DNA of 64,000 bases from Prevotellaceae bacterium (GCA_028723525.1 JAQYET010000033.1:150098-214097); one strand, 5' to 3'. Shown: positions 1 through 9,304, counted from the first letter of the stretch. The notes: generated from the letters alone by a model not told the origin. Translations and numbers: made by a program.

Positions 1-1
1 G

Positions 2-349
2 TGTCCGGAGAGCAAGGAAGTTGCTAATCTGCAGCCTACAGTTCTTTTCCGTCAGGGTAAGAGCGTGATTGACCCGGCACAGTATGCTCCGATTGAACTC
101 ATCTCTAACTATATGAAGAACCATCCTGAGGCAAAAGTTAAGATTGACGGTTATGCTTCTCCGGAAGGCTCTCTCGAAATCAATAAGAAACTTTCTATCG
201 ACCGCGCTGAGGCTGTTAAGAACGCACTCGTTAAGAAGTACAAGATTGCCGCAGACCGTCTCACCATTGAGGGTCATGGTCCTACAGACAAACTCTTCGA
301 GCAGGTTGAGTTCAACCGTGTGGTTACATTCCACGACACTACGAAGTAA
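2..349 (+). CDS. OmpA-family outer membrane protein, C-terminal part (5' end outside window)
   Basis: The reading frame is open from the left edge, so only about the last 115 residues are present. They carry the OmpA-like peptidoglycan-binding fold: a beta strand with VLFRQGKSVI, then helices around NYMKNHPEAKVKIDGYASPE, followed by the typical RAEAVKNALVKKY helix and ADRLTIEGHGP strand. In this family the domain sits in the periplasm and tethers an outer membrane barrel to peptidoglycan. The N-terminal barrel cannot be seen here. A strong hairpin terminator follows about 30 bases after the stop, so the gene probably ends its transcript. Confidence 0.85.
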   Translation, partial: CPESKEVANLQPTVLFRQGKSVIDPAQYAPIELISNYMKNHPEAKVKIDGYASPEGSLEINKKLSIDRAEAVKNALVKKYKIAADRLTIEGHGPTDKLFEQVEFNRVVTFHDTTK

Positions 350-380
350 TTCTGCTTGGCAGATTTAGTTTAATAACACT

Positions 381-416
381 CCCGCTCCTCCGGTTTAGAG
401 GGGCGGGATTTTCTTT
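381..416 (+). terminator. Rho-independent terminator after the OmpA-like gene
   Basis: A 10-bp GC-rich stem (CCCGCTCCTC paired with GAGGGGCGGG, one G-T pair) with a short loop is followed by a T-rich run. It lies 32 bases after the stop codon of the OmpA-like gene. Confidence 0.85.
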
Positions 417-520
417 TTATAAACGCTTCTTTCATGAAGAGAAAGTAATGTTATGGCAGGTTGACTTCGGAGAAATAACACCTATGTAGATACCATTATG
501 CAAAAACTTTCAATGCCCTG

Positions 521-554
521 TTTGAGGCTTATTCGTTTTTTTTCAGTAACTTTG
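521..554 (+). promoter_or_regulatory. Bacteroidetes-type promoter for the acyl-ACP thioesterase
   Basis: TAACTTTG at 547-554 matches the -7 element TAnnTTTG, and a TTTG at 521-524 can serve as the -33 element with a 22-base spacer. The predicted start of transcription is about 8 bases before the ATG at 568. Confidence 0.6.
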
Positions 555-567
555 CGCTGCCACAGAC

Positions 568-1416
568 ATGGTAACTCCAAATCGGGCAGATGCTTTTAAA
601 AACGATATTATGGAAATGATAGACAAAATAGGGAGATACGATAACCTGGCAGAGCCGTTCCATTGCGACTTCAGCCATCACCTTTTCATGGGGCATTTGG
701 GCAATCATTTGCTCAATGCAGCCGATTTTCACAGCCGAGACCGTGGTTTCGGAATGGACTATCTCAACTCAATCAACAAGACTTGGGTGCTTTCACGATT
801 AGCAATAGAGATGTATGAGATGCCGATGCAGTATGAAAAATTCTGTGTTGAAACATGGATAGAGAGCGCAATGCGCTATTTCACGAACCGCAATTTCCGC
901 ATCGTTGCTCCCTCATCTCTCAATTCTCAACCCTCATCTCTCGCCGCTCAACCCAAAATCTACGGTTACGGTAGGAGCATCTGGGCAATGATAGACACCG
1001 AGACCCGTCAACCTTGCAACGTGTTTGAAGTGAATGAAGGAGCATTAACGAAGTATGTGGAAAGCGAGAAAGAAAATCCTATGGATAAACTTTCGCGCGT
1101 GAAAATGTCTGATGATGCAGAACTTGTACGAACGATAGACACATTGTATAGTGATGTGGATATTAACGGTCACATCAATTCGGTAAAGTATATAGAGCAT
1201 GTTCTCGACCTCTTCTCAATGGAGTGGTATCGCGAGAAAAGCCTGAAACGTTTCGATATAGCCTATGTTGCCGAGTCGCATTATGGTGACAAACTCAATT
1301 TCTACCGCGAGATTGATGCTGATGACGCGCTTGCTTTCAAGATAAGGATAACCAAAACGTCAAGCGGTAATGGTGAAGAGGTAGAGGTTTGCAGGTCGAA
1401 ACTGAAGTTTGTTTAG
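568..1416 (+). CDS. Acyl-[acyl-carrier-protein] thioesterase
   Basis: This 282-residue protein resembles the FatA/FatB-type double-hotdog thioesterases that release fatty acids from acyl-ACP in the cytoplasm. The first hotdog contains FMGHLGNHLLNAADFHS and INKTWVLSRLAIEM; the second has the typical DVDINGHINSVKYIEHVLD stretch with the conserved Asn and His. A start at 610 or 616 is quite possible, because family members begin near IDKIGRYDNLAEPFH and the 568 ATG would leave a leader of under 10 bases. The linker before KIYGYGRSIW carries an in-frame 21-bp tandem duplication (910-951), which is unusual. The gene is convergent with recQ. Confidence 0.88.
   Translation: MVTPNRADAFKNDIMEMIDKIGRYDNLAEPFHCDFSHHLFMGHLGNHLLNAADFHSRDRGFGMDYLNSINKTWVLSRLAIEMYEMPMQYEKFCVETWIESAMRYFTNRNFRIVAPSSLNSQPSSLAAQPKIYGYGRSIWAMIDTETRQPCNVFEVNEGALTKYVESEKENPMDKLSRVKMSDDAELVRTIDTLYSDVDINGHINSVKYIEHVLDLFSMEWYREKSLKRFDIAYVAESHYGDKLNFYREIDADDALAFKIRITKTSSGNGEEVEVCRSKLKFV
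910..951 (+). repeat. 21-bp tandem duplication inside the thioesterase gene
   Basis: Two adjacent 21-base copies start with CCCTCATCTCTC and end with CTCAA, differing only in the middle. They encode PSSLNSQ followed by PSSLAAQ, in frame, between two conserved segments of the thioesterase. Confidence 0.8.
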
Positions 1417-1429
1417 TCCCTCAACGGCT

Positions 1430-3331
1430 TTAAAGGAATATAAAACTTCCGTTCATCCTTATCTTCTCTTCAGAGAGAAGGTCTTCGAGAGCCTCGTCCA
1501 ACAAGTCGAAATCTATTTTAACTCGGCGCAGTTCGGTCACATGGTGACGTTTACCGTCATCCAACAATTCCATTATCTGCTTCTTTGCCGGCTGCAACCG
1601 CTTGTCAGACAGGTGGTTTATTCTGCGTTCGCGGCACACGTCACATTGTCTGCAATCTTCCGAACGTTGCTCTCCGAAATACTTCAACAGCAAGCGAGAG
1701 CGGCAGTTATTTTCATCCACAGCATACTCAATCATCTTCCTCACACGTTTCTCCATATCAGCCTTACGGTCGTCATACACCGCGGCAGGCAACACAATGT
1801 CTTCTCCGTCCTCCCTATCGCGCGCGTATGTTATATAAGGTGTCTTTTTCTGTGGTATGAAATGCAGTATGTGTTTGTCGTTAAGCAATTTCAGCAACGT
1901 ATATACTTCCACCATATCCATTCCTGCCTGCTGTGCGAGAAAACTCTCATTGATATACTGATAGTCAACAAACAGCCCGCCGTAGCAGCGCAACAGCGTC
2001 GTTATAATTTTGTTTTCGCTGTCCGACAAGTGGTTAAGTCGGTCGAGTTCTTCGCGTCCGAGGGTGAAATGCAGGCGTGCTCGATTGTCGCGTTCTTCGT
2101 CGTATGCGATATATCCGGCACGTGTCAGGATGTGCAATGCCGACTCCACCTGAATGGGGAAGTGCTTGAACGCGACACAGAACTTATCCATATTGAACTC
2201 CTTTGTAACTCCTTTGCCACTGCCAACAGCCATTTGATAGAAGTAGGCAAGGTGCTCATAGACCGTCTTTATATACTCTTTCGGAGGGAAAGTGTCGGCA
2301 ACGCGCTTCTTCAGTTTGCTACTGTCGGCATCGTTATACAGCAATACTGCGTAACTCTTTTTGCCGTCCCGCCCTGCACGTCCCGCCTCTTGGAAGTAGG
2401 CTTCGAGCGAGTTTGGACAGTCGGCATGCACCACAACCCTCACGTCAGGCTTGTCAATACCCATTCCGAAGGCGTTTGTGGCAACCATTACCCGCACTTT
2501 CGATGTGCTCCATTCCTCCTGTCGCCGGTTGCGTATCTCGCTGTCAAGCCCTGCGTTGTATGCTAATGCACTGATACCGTTGCTTGTCAGCAGTTTAGCA
2601 AGTTCCACCGTGCGTTTCCTACTGCGCACATAAACAATCGCACTGCCCTCAACCGAACTGAGAATATGCAGCAGCTGTTCTTCCTTATCTGTGGCATGGC
2701 GCACGATATAGGCAAGATTTTTGCGCTCGAAACTCATCTTGAAGACGTTTTTCTCGCTAAATCCGAGTCTTTCCTGAATGTCTTCCACCACCTCCGGAGT
2801 GGCTGTTGCCGTGAGTGCGAGCACCGGAGCATCGGGTTTCAGTTGCCTGATTTTCACTATTTCGAGGTAAGACGGTCTGAAATCATACCCCCATTGGCTT
2901 ATGCAGTGAGCCTCATCCACAGTGATGAAACTCACCTCCATGTGTCTCAGTTTGGTCTGGAAGAGTTCTGATGAGAGACGCTCGGGCGCGACATAAAGCA
3001 GTCGTATGCCGCCATATATGCAGTTTTCAAGTGTTGTAAGCGTCTCGCTGTGACTCATGTTGCTGTTGATGTAAGCCGCCCTGACGCCTAATTTTCTTAG
3101 GTTCGACACTTGGTCTTTCATCAGTGCGATGAGAGGAGTTATAACGATGCACACTCCACGACATGCAATCGCCGGCACTTGGAACGTTATCGACTTACCG
3201 CCGCCCGTAGGCATCAGTCCCAGCGTGTCTTTCCCACTGCCGATGCTTTCGATTATCTCGCGCTGAATACCCCGGAAATCGTCATATCCCCAGTATTCAT
3301 TCAGTATCGATTGATAGTCGTTTGCGCTCAT
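1430..3331 (-). CDS. recQ: ATP-dependent DNA helicase, RecQ family
   Basis: A 633-residue superfamily 2 helicase that unwinds DNA 3' to 5' during recombination and fork repair. Visible motifs: Walker A TGGGKS at residues 42-47, DEAH at 139-142 followed by CISQWGYDFRPSY, motif III ALTATATPE, and motif VI QEAGRAGRDG. The RQC zinc region is present (CRSRLLLKYF through CRQCDVC). The C-terminus ends in a short winged-helix-like segment; no HRDC domain is apparent, so it is of the shorter RecQ type common in Bacteroidetes. It lies next to recJ on the same strand with about 80 bases between, so the two repair genes may be co-transcribed. Confidence 0.95.
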   Translation of the reverse strand: MSANDYQSILNEYWGYDDFRGIQREIIESIGSGKDTLGLMPTGGGKSITFQVPAIACRGVCIVITPLIALMKDQVSNLRKLGVRAAYINSNMSHSETLTTLENCIYGGIRLLYVAPERLSSELFQTKLRHMEVSFITVDEAHCISQWGYDFRPSYLEIVKIRQLKPDAPVLALTATATPEVVEDIQERLGFSEKNVFKMSFERKNLAYIVRHATDKEEQLLHILSSVEGSAIVYVRSRKRTVELAKLLTSNGISALAYNAGLDSEIRNRRQEEWSTSKVRVMVATNAFGMGIDKPDVRVVVHADCPNSLEAYFQEAGRAGRDGKKSYAVLLYNDADSSKLKKRVADTFPPKEYIKTVYEHLAYFYQMAVGSGKGVTKEFNMDKFCVAFKHFPIQVESALHILTRAGYIAYDEERDNRARLHFTLGREELDRLNHLSDSENKIITTLLRCYGGLFVDYQYINESFLAQQAGMDMVEVYTLLKLLNDKHILHFIPQKKTPYITYARDREDGEDIVLPAAVYDDRKADMEKRVRKMIEYAVDENNCRSRLLLKYFGEQRSEDCRQCDVCRERRINHLSDKRLQPAKKQIMELLDDGKRHHVTELRRVKIDFDLLDEALEDLLSEEKIRMNGSFIFL

Positions 3332-3414
3332 ACCCTTTCCCGATAAATCATAGCATGCGTGCGTCTTAGTGTTTTGGCAGTCAAGCCAACGCCTGCAAAG
3401 AACGTTCAGGCAGG

Positions 3415-5145
3415 TCAGTTCTCCACCTTCTCGTCAGGCTTTATGTCCTCTATCTGCAGTTGAACGTCGCCTTTCTTGAACACATTATCCTCTATTGTGT
3501 ATGCTATGCTGAACGAACGCTTGCTCTTAATATACTTCACCGACTCGCTCTGTCCGAAAGCGATACCGTTCATCACGTTGTTTGAGTTAGAGTCCACGAG
3601 TTCGAGTTTGATATGCTCCTGCTGTCTTCCCACCACCTTGCTTGTTCCGAAGTCATACACACCTTTGGTCACGAACACCGGCTTTGTGTTTGCCGGACCG
3701 AACGGTGCGAAGCGTTTCAGGTCGTTGTGCAGTCGGCGGGTTATGTCTTTGAAGTATATCTCTGCATCTATGTCGAGTATCGCTTCGGTCTGTTCCGGGC
3801 GGATGTTCTCCTCCACATATTGCTGAAATCGGCGTCTGAATTCCGGCAGGTCGCTCCATTTCATTGTCAGTCCGGCGGCGTATGTATGTCCTCCGAAGTT
3901 CACGAGCAGGTCGCGACAACTCTTTATCGCGCCGTAGATGTCAAACCCCTGCACGCTTCGGGCAGACCCTGTTGCCATGTCGCCGTCGCGTGTCATCACC
4001 ACCGTTGGGCGGAAATACAGTTCGGTGAGTCGTGAAGCCACGATACCTATCACGCCCTTCTTCCAGTTTTCGTCATACAGAACGATGCTGCTGTGGTGGT
4101 TCCGGCTGTCTATGCGAGCCACAATCAGGTTTGCCTCTTCGGTCATCTGTTTGTCGATGTCCTTACGTTGCTCGTTATATTCGTTTATATTTTTCGCCTT
4201 TTCTATAGCCTTCTCTATATCCTTTTCAATCAGCAAATCCACGCTCATCTTACCGTTTTCCATTCGCCCCGAGGCGTTTATGCGCGGTCCTATCTTGAAT
4301 ACGATGTCGCTCATCGAGATATCTCGCTCTCTCATTCCGCAGATGTCGATAATAGCTTTCAGTCCGATGTTCGGGCTTTGGTTCAGTTGTTTCAGTCCGT
4401 GGAATGCCAAAATACGGTTCTCATCGGTCACGGGAACGATGTCGGCAGCGATACTCACGGCGCAAAGGTCAAGCAAAGGCTGTAGTTTCGAGAACGGAAT
4501 GCCGTTATTCTTTGCAAATGCCTGCATGAATTTGAAGCCCACACCGCAACCGCATAGATGCTTGAAGGGGTATGAGTCGTCCGGGCGTTTCGGGTTGAGA
4601 ATTGCCACTGCGGGTGGCATTACGTCGTCCGGGACATGATGGTCGCAGATAATGAAATCTATGCCAAGGCTTTTGGCATAGGCTATTTCATCGACAGCTT
4701 TTATTCCGCAGTCGAGAATGATAATCAGTTTTACACCATTTTCGTTGGCATGGTCTATTCCTTTATAACTCACGCCATACCCCTCGTTGTATCTGTCGGG
4801 GATGTAATATTCTATGTTAGAATAGAATTGCCGCAGAAACTTATATACCAGTGCAACCGAAGTGCAGCCGTCAACGTCGTAGTCTCCGTAAACCATGATG
4901 CGCTCCTTGCGTCCCATCGCATCGTTGAGTCGGTCAACGGCGATGTCCATATCTTTCATAAGGAAAGGGTTCAGCAAGTCACTGAGTTGCGGGCGGAAGA
5001 ACCTTTTTGCTGCCGACTCGGTCGTTATGCCGCGTTTTACCAGTAGTGATACCAGCACGGGCGACATGCCTAACTTTGCGGCAAGTTCCTCAGTTGCTTT
5101 CTGTTGTTCCGGAGATGGTGTTTCGTAGTTCCATTTGAAGTGCAT
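3415..5145 (-). CDS. recJ: Single-stranded-DNA-specific exonuclease RecJ
   Basis: A 576-residue DHH-family 5'-3' exonuclease acting on single-stranded DNA in recombination and mismatch repair. The DHH phosphoesterase core has GDYDVDG (residues 87-93), LDCGIK and CDHHVPDD (DHH at 168-170). The DHHA1 domain shows GGHTYAAGLTM, and an OB-fold-like tail follows. The length is typical of the family. A TAACTTTG element on the minus strand (5268-5275) lies about 120 bases upstream. It precedes recQ in the same direction. Confidence 0.95.
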   Translation of the reverse strand: MHFKWNYETPSPEQQKATEELAAKLGMSPVLVSLLVKRGITTESAAKRFFRPQLSDLLNPFLMKDMDIAVDRLNDAMGRKERIMVYGDYDVDGCTSVALVYKFLRQFYSNIEYYIPDRYNEGYGVSYKGIDHANENGVKLIIILDCGIKAVDEIAYAKSLGIDFIICDHHVPDDVMPPAVAILNPKRPDDSYPFKHLCGCGVGFKFMQAFAKNNGIPFSKLQPLLDLCAVSIAADIVPVTDENRILAFHGLKQLNQSPNIGLKAIIDICGMRERDISMSDIVFKIGPRINASGRMENGKMSVDLLIEKDIEKAIEKAKNINEYNEQRKDIDKQMTEEANLIVARIDSRNHHSSIVLYDENWKKGVIGIVASRLTELYFRPTVVMTRDGDMATGSARSVQGFDIYGAIKSCRDLLVNFGGHTYAAGLTMKWSDLPEFRRRFQQYVEENIRPEQTEAILDIDAEIYFKDITRRLHNDLKRFAPFGPANTKPVFVTKGVYDFGTSKVVGRQQEHIKLELVDSNSNNVMNGIAFGQSESVKYIKSKRSFSIAYTIEDNVFKKGDVQLQIEDIKPDEKVEN

Positions 5146-5502
5146 TTATATCGTTTTTATTTTCCTCTTTATCAGTCACCTCTTTCGGTTTATAAGTCCT
5201 GCTCTGCCAAAAGTTTTAGCTTGTCAAGTGAAAGAGGGTCATTTTATAATTGCGCAATATTAGCCCCCAAAGTTAATAAATAAAACTGACATATCCTATT
5301 GTTGACTGAAAAATCATGTTTTTTTAGGTTTAAAATATATATATTTAGGAGCAGTGATACGCTTTTGAACTATTGTTCTTGTGCCTTATATTATCATGGT
5401 GCTGTTTGTGCCTGATACGTATTGATACGACAATGGCTCGCTGCTCAGTTTACATGTCTGTGCAGCAAGCCATTTGTTTTTCAAGCGATTGCCAATCCGG
5501 GA
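5146..5502. other. Intergenic region with the recJ promoter and a hairpin
   Basis: No gene is seen. A minus-strand -7 element (TAACTTTG, 5268-5275) probably drives recJ. A hairpin at 5432-5474 (arms AATGGCTCGCTGC and GCAGCAAGCCATT, 13 bp with one mismatch) lies just past the stop of the C1 peptidase gene and probably terminates it, although its T-run is on the plus-strand side. The middle part is strongly AT-rich. Confidence 0.5.
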
Positions 5503-6699
5503 TTAGATACCCAGTTTCTTACGGATGTCCTTTGGAATGGCGTTCTTGTTCACGAGGTAGTCCATTGTCTTCGCGGCAACGAAAGCCTTGGTCATATACC
5601 AAGTTCCTTTGTAGTCGCCATACTCGCCCCATGAGTTCTTTACCATGTAGTATTCTTTGCCGTTCTGGTCTTTTGCCAGACCGTATATGTGCATTCCGTG
5701 GTCGTCGGTGAGTTCCCATGTATCGAACCCTTCCTGACGCAGTTGCTGTGTAGGAACGATTTCGGGAGCGTTAATTCCGAGTTCTTCGAATTTGTTGTTC
5801 TTCTCTTTTGCAGACAGTTTCAGCCAGCGTGCAGCGTCGCTTCCCGACAGGCTCTGAACAGCCTTGGTGTCGTATGCTATTGCAAGTCCCTTGCGTGTGA
5901 AGCCCTCTTCGCTGACGTCGCCACCCCATGCTATGGTGTAACCGTTGTCAAGAGCGTTGTCAATGATGCGCATCATTTCGTCCATCGGAACGTTGTATGA
6001 GCGATCCCAACGCCAGTTGTCCTGTACTTCTACGGGGAATGAGGTGTAGAATGGGTGGTGTGTGTAGCTTGTGATGCTTACGTAGTCGTTCCAGTTGAGA
6101 CCGAGGCTCTCTGCAAACTGTTTCGGAGTGTAGGTTTTGCCCTCGTAAACGAACTTCTCGGGGCACTCTCCGAGGTAAGCGTCAAGTATGCCCTGAAGTC
6201 CCACGCGCCACTGGTTGGAGATTTTCTTAGCCTTATTCTTTGCCACTGCATCAACGAAAGGCGACATAACATCGAAGAACTCGTTGAAGTTGGCGAGCGA
6301 GTCGCCCTGCATGGTGCCCGGCAATGGCATTGCTGTCTCGGGGCAAATACCGTGACGCTTGATGATATCGAGAACGTCACCTGCCGAACCTCCCTGTGAG
6401 AATTGGCTGTCGCCGTGCATGCGCACGGTGAGTATTGCACGCTCCATGTAGTCCTTGTTGGCTACGAACATTTCGCAGAGATCAACGTTTTTGCCTGTTG
6501 CCTTCAGTATCTCGCTCTCGAAGAAAGAGAGTGTTGAGTATGCCCAGCAGGTGCCCGAACGGTTCTGGTCCTTGATACTTGTGATAGGCATTTCCTTGAT
6601 TGTGGTGAACACAGGTTTGTTCTTGTTTTCTTCTGTTTCCTGTGCCATTGCGCCTGTGGCGAGCATTGCTGCCAAAGCGAGAGTTAAGATTTTTTTCAT
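5503..6699 (-). CDS. Secreted C1-family cysteine peptidase (bleomycin hydrolase/PepC-like)
   Basis: A 398-residue papain-fold peptidase. It begins with a signal peptide (MKKILTLALAAMLATGAMA), so it should be periplasmic or exported, unlike the cytoplasmic PepC of Firmicutes. The catalytic cysteine is Cys51 in NRSGTCWAYS, the histidine is in TDDHGMHIYG near residue 334, and the asparagine is Asn355 in MVKNSWGEYG. It lies 66 bases downstream of an M24 aminopeptidase on the same strand, so the two may act together in peptide breakdown. The hairpin at 5432-5474 is a possible terminator. Confidence 0.92.
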   Translation of the reverse strand: MKKILTLALAAMLATGAMAQETEENKNKPVFTTIKEMPITSIKDQNRSGTCWAYSTLSFFESEILKATGKNVDLCEMFVANKDYMERAILTVRMHGDSQFSQGGSAGDVLDIIKRHGICPETAMPLPGTMQGDSLANFNEFFDVMSPFVDAVAKNKAKKISNQWRVGLQGILDAYLGECPEKFVYEGKTYTPKQFAESLGLNWNDYVSITSYTHHPFYTSFPVEVQDNWRWDRSYNVPMDEMMRIIDNALDNGYTIAWGGDVSEEGFTRKGLAIAYDTKAVQSLSGSDAARWLKLSAKEKNNKFEELGINAPEIVPTQQLRQEGFDTWELTDDHGMHIYGLAKDQNGKEYYMVKNSWGEYGDYKGTWYMTKAFVAAKTMDYLVNKNAIPKDIRKKLGI

Positions 6700-6765
6700 T
6701 GTTGTTTGTTTATTTTACTTTTATTTTTCAAAATATGGTTGTTACTGTTCTTTCATGTCGCCTCA

Positions 6766-8181
6766 TCAGAGCCATAAGTCAATGCGGTTGTTGGCCATAT
6801 ATTCCTCCACGTCTTTCGGGTGGTATGGGATGATGTCATTGCCGAGCACCCTGCATCCGTCTGCTGTTATCAGTATGTCGTCCTCGATGCGTATTCCTCC
6901 GAAGTCCTTATAGGTCTCCAGCAGGTCGTAGTTGATGAAATCGCGGTGCAGACCGCGTGCGCGCCAGTCGTCGATGAGTGCCGGAATGAAGTAGATACCC
7001 GGTTCGTCGGTCATCACGAAGCCCTCCTGCAACCTCTTGCCGCAGCGCAGACTTGCCGTACCAAACTGTGTTGAAGGCTGTATTTCGTCGTCAAATCCCA
7101 CGTAGTTCTGTCCCAGTCCTTCCATGTCATGCACGTCCATGCCCATCATGTGACCGAGTCCGTGGGGCAGGAACATTGCGTGAGCACCTGCGCGCAGAGC
7201 ATCTTCGGTGTCGCCTTTCATTAGTCCCAACTCCTTGAGGCGGTCTGTCATCATCCTGCAGACGCCCATGTGTACATCGTAGTAGAGCACTCCGGGCTTG
7301 GCAACCTCAAGCGCGTAGTCGTGACATGCTTCCACGATGCTGTATATTTCCAACTGTCGCTGTGTGAATTTTCCGTTCACCGGGAATGTACGAGTGTTGT
7401 CGGAGCAGTAGTTCTCTGAGTTTTCTGCTCCCGAGTCGCACAGTGCGAGACGTCCGCTTTCAAGCACATCATAAGACGGTGTGCCGTGCATTATCTCGCC
7501 GTGCTGTGTGAATATCGTTGCGAAACTCACCTGTTCGCCCAACGAGTGAGCCACACCGTCAACCTGTCCGCCGATATATTTCTCTGTGAGTCCCGGTCGG
7601 GTGAGGCGCATTGCGGTGGTGTGCATCTTGTAGCCTATGGCGCATGCCTTCTCTATCTCGGCAATCTCAATGTCGGTTTTCACCTGACGCATCTTCACCA
7701 CAGCCATTATCAACTCCACTGATGCTGCTTCTTTCTGCTGCGCCGGGTGCAGTCCGAGCAAGTCCATTATCTGAATCTTTGTGTCGAAACGGTATGGCGG
7801 CAGGAAGTGGATTTTGCGGTTTGCCTTCTTCGCATCGTTGCAAATGTCCTGCAGTCGAGCCATTGGGCGGCTGTCGCTTATGCCCACCTGTGCTGCGAGT
7901 TCGCTCACGCTTTCAACCGAGCCATACCAGACGATGTCTTCGATGTCGATGTCGTTACCGATGAGTATTTCGATGTCGTTGTCGCAGTCGATAACACCCA
8001 CGAGCCCGTCGCGCTTCTGTCCGAAATAATAAAGGAACGAAGAGTCCTGCCGGAACGGGTAATACGAATTTGATGGATAGTTGTTTGGCGACTCGTTGTT
8101 GCCAAACATTATTATTACGCCGCTCTTTACCAGTCTTTTCAGCTGTGCGCGACGTTCCACATAGATTTCTTTATTGAACAT
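6766..8181 (-). CDS. pepP: Xaa-Pro aminopeptidase (M24 family, aminopeptidase P type)
   Basis: About 471 residues. The N-terminal aminopeptidase P domain (creatinase-like, FGNNESPNNYPSNSY) is followed by an M24 pita-bread domain with metal ligands in LCDSGAENSENYCSDNTRTF, HGLGHMMGMDVHD and FVMTDEPGIYF. It removes N-terminal residues preceding proline. The start is placed at 8181 (MFNKEIYVERR). A longer frame would begin at 8211, but that lies inside the -7 promoter box at 8209-8216, so transcription would start after it. Transcribed toward the C1 peptidase gene. No signal peptide, so cytoplasmic. Confidence 0.92.
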   Translation of the reverse strand: MFNKEIYVERRAQLKRLVKSGVIIMFGNNESPNNYPSNSYYPFRQDSSFLYYFGQKRDGLVGVIDCDNDIEILIGNDIDIEDIVWYGSVESVSELAAQVGISDSRPMARLQDICNDAKKANRKIHFLPPYRFDTKIQIMDLLGLHPAQQKEAASVELIMAVVKMRQVKTDIEIAEIEKACAIGYKMHTTAMRLTRPGLTEKYIGGQVDGVAHSLGEQVSFATIFTQHGEIMHGTPSYDVLESGRLALCDSGAENSENYCSDNTRTFPVNGKFTQRQLEIYSIVEACHDYALEVAKPGVLYYDVHMGVCRMMTDRLKELGLMKGDTEDALRAGAHAMFLPHGLGHMMGMDVHDMEGLGQNYVGFDDEIQPSTQFGTASLRCGKRLQEGFVMTDEPGIYFIPALIDDWRARGLHRDFINYDLLETYKDFGGIRIEDDILITADGCRVLGNDIIPYHPKDVEEYMANNRIDLWL

Positions 8182-8208
8182 GGTAAGTAGTATTTTGAAT
8201 AATTTTTG

Positions 8209-8241
8209 CAAATATACAAAGATTATTTATAAACCCGCAAA
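8209..8241 (-). promoter_or_regulatory. Promoter of the M24 aminopeptidase
   Basis: On the minus strand TATATTTG (8209-8216) is preceded by TTTG (8238-8241) with a 21-base spacer. This fixes the start codon at 8181 rather than 8211. Confidence 0.75.
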
Positions 8242-8331
8242 TATTATTTCTAAATAAATCTAAACACACTGAACATACCCGCTTGGATTGCAATATTTAC
8301 TTATGAAATGGTTCGATTGCAATTTTTTTAT

Positions 8332-8339
8332 TATCTTTG
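8332..8339 (+). promoter_or_regulatory. -7 element of the patatin gene
   Basis: TATCTTTG lies 20 bases before the ATG at 8360. A longer in-frame start at 8288 lies upstream of this element and is therefore unlikely to be used. Confidence 0.65.
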
Positions 8340-8359
8340 CATCGCTTATTTGGTCGGTT

Positions 8360-9208
8360 ATGAGGATAGACAAGAATACAGGATTGGTGCTTGAGGGTGG
8401 AGGGATGCGCGGCGTGTTCACCTCCGGAGTGCTTGATGCGTTCATGAAGCACGATTTATATTTCAAGTATGTCGTGGCTGTTTCGGCGGGAGCATGCAAC
8501 GGAATGTCTTATATCAGCAGGCAACCGCGACGTGCAAGGCTTTCCAATATCGATATGTTGGGGCGTTACGACTACATCGGATTGCGGCATCTGTTCATGC
8601 AGGGGTCTATCTTCGACCGAAAACTTCTTTATGAAGACTTGCCCAACAGGTTGCTGCCATTCGACTGGGAAACCTATTTCAGCAGCCGTACTGAGTATGA
8701 AATGGTTACTACCGACTGCCTCACGGGACTGCCGCGCTACCTCTCAGAGAGAAGCGACAGCCGGCGTGTGCTCGACATTGTGCAGGCATCCAGTTCGCTG
8801 CCGTATGTGAGTAAGATTGTGATGGTTGACGGTGTGCCGATGCTCGACGGTGGTATCATTGACAGTATTCCGGTGATGCGCTCCGTAGAGAAAGGTCACG
8901 GCATGAATGTTGTGGTGCTGACACGCAACAAGGGGTATCGAAACACGGGTAAAGACCGTAAAATCCCTTACTTTATATACAAGAGGTATCCTCGCCTGCG
9001 TGAGGCTTTGAGTCGTCGCATTGCGGCGTATAACGAGCAGCTTGACATGATTGACCGCATGGAGGAGGAGGGGTCGATTGTGTGCATACGCCCGATACGC
9101 CCGATGGAGGTTGACCGCATAACGCGCGACATAGACAAGTTGGAACGCCTTTACGAGGAGGGTTTTATGCTTGGAGAGCAGTTTGCGCAGACCGTCGGGA
9201 GACAGTAG
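8360..9208 (+). CDS. Patatin-like phospholipase family protein
   Basis: A 282-residue serine hydrolase of the patatin/RssA group that would cleave acyl esters of phospholipids. It shows the oxyanion-hole motif LEGGGMRGVF near the N-terminus, the nucleophile elbow VSAGAC (G-x-S-x-G variant with A-V-S-A-G) and the catalytic aspartate in LDGGIIDSIPV. The start is the ATG at 8360, supported by the promoter element at 8332-8339. No signal peptide is seen, which fits the YjjU/RssA cytoplasmic type. Convergent with trmD. Confidence 0.9.
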   Translation: MRIDKNTGLVLEGGGMRGVFTSGVLDAFMKHDLYFKYVVAVSAGACNGMSYISRQPRRARLSNIDMLGRYDYIGLRHLFMQGSIFDRKLLYEDLPNRLLPFDWETYFSSRTEYEMVTTDCLTGLPRYLSERSDSRRVLDIVQASSSLPYVSKIVMVDGVPMLDGGIIDSIPVMRSVEKGHGMNVVVLTRNKGYRNTGKDRKIPYFIYKRYPRLREALSRRIAAYNEQLDMIDRMEEEGSIVCIRPIRPMEVDRITRDIDKLERLYEEGFMLGEQFAQTVGRQ

Positions 9209-9227
9209 GCGAGGGGAGAAGCCCGCC
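9208..9227 (+). terminator. Short hairpin between patatin and trmD
   Basis: GGCGAGGG and CCCGCC can pair with two bulged bases, followed by TTGTTTT. It is a weak terminator-like structure in the convergent gap. Confidence 0.4.
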
Positions 9228-9304
9228 TTGTTTTCTGCCGATGCTGTTTTTCAGTTAAGCATAACCGGCAAAAGACATTTCTTACGGGAGTTGTTATTGC
9301 AGTT

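Noticed and set aside
1409-2566. Long open frame on the plus strand within recQ
   Set aside because: Antisense shadow of recQ; the translation has no motifs, while the minus-strand frame has a complete RecQ helicase core.
5432-5474. Plus-strand small RNA ending in the 5432-5474 hairpin
   Set aside because: The hairpin has a T-run on the plus side, but no plus-strand promoter element was found upstream; it is better explained as the end of the C1 peptidase transcript.
8288-8359. N-terminal extension of the patatin protein with a hydrophobic stretch (possible signal anchor)
   Set aside because: The promoter -7 element at 8332-8339 lies inside it, and the family start is at MRIDKNTG (8360).
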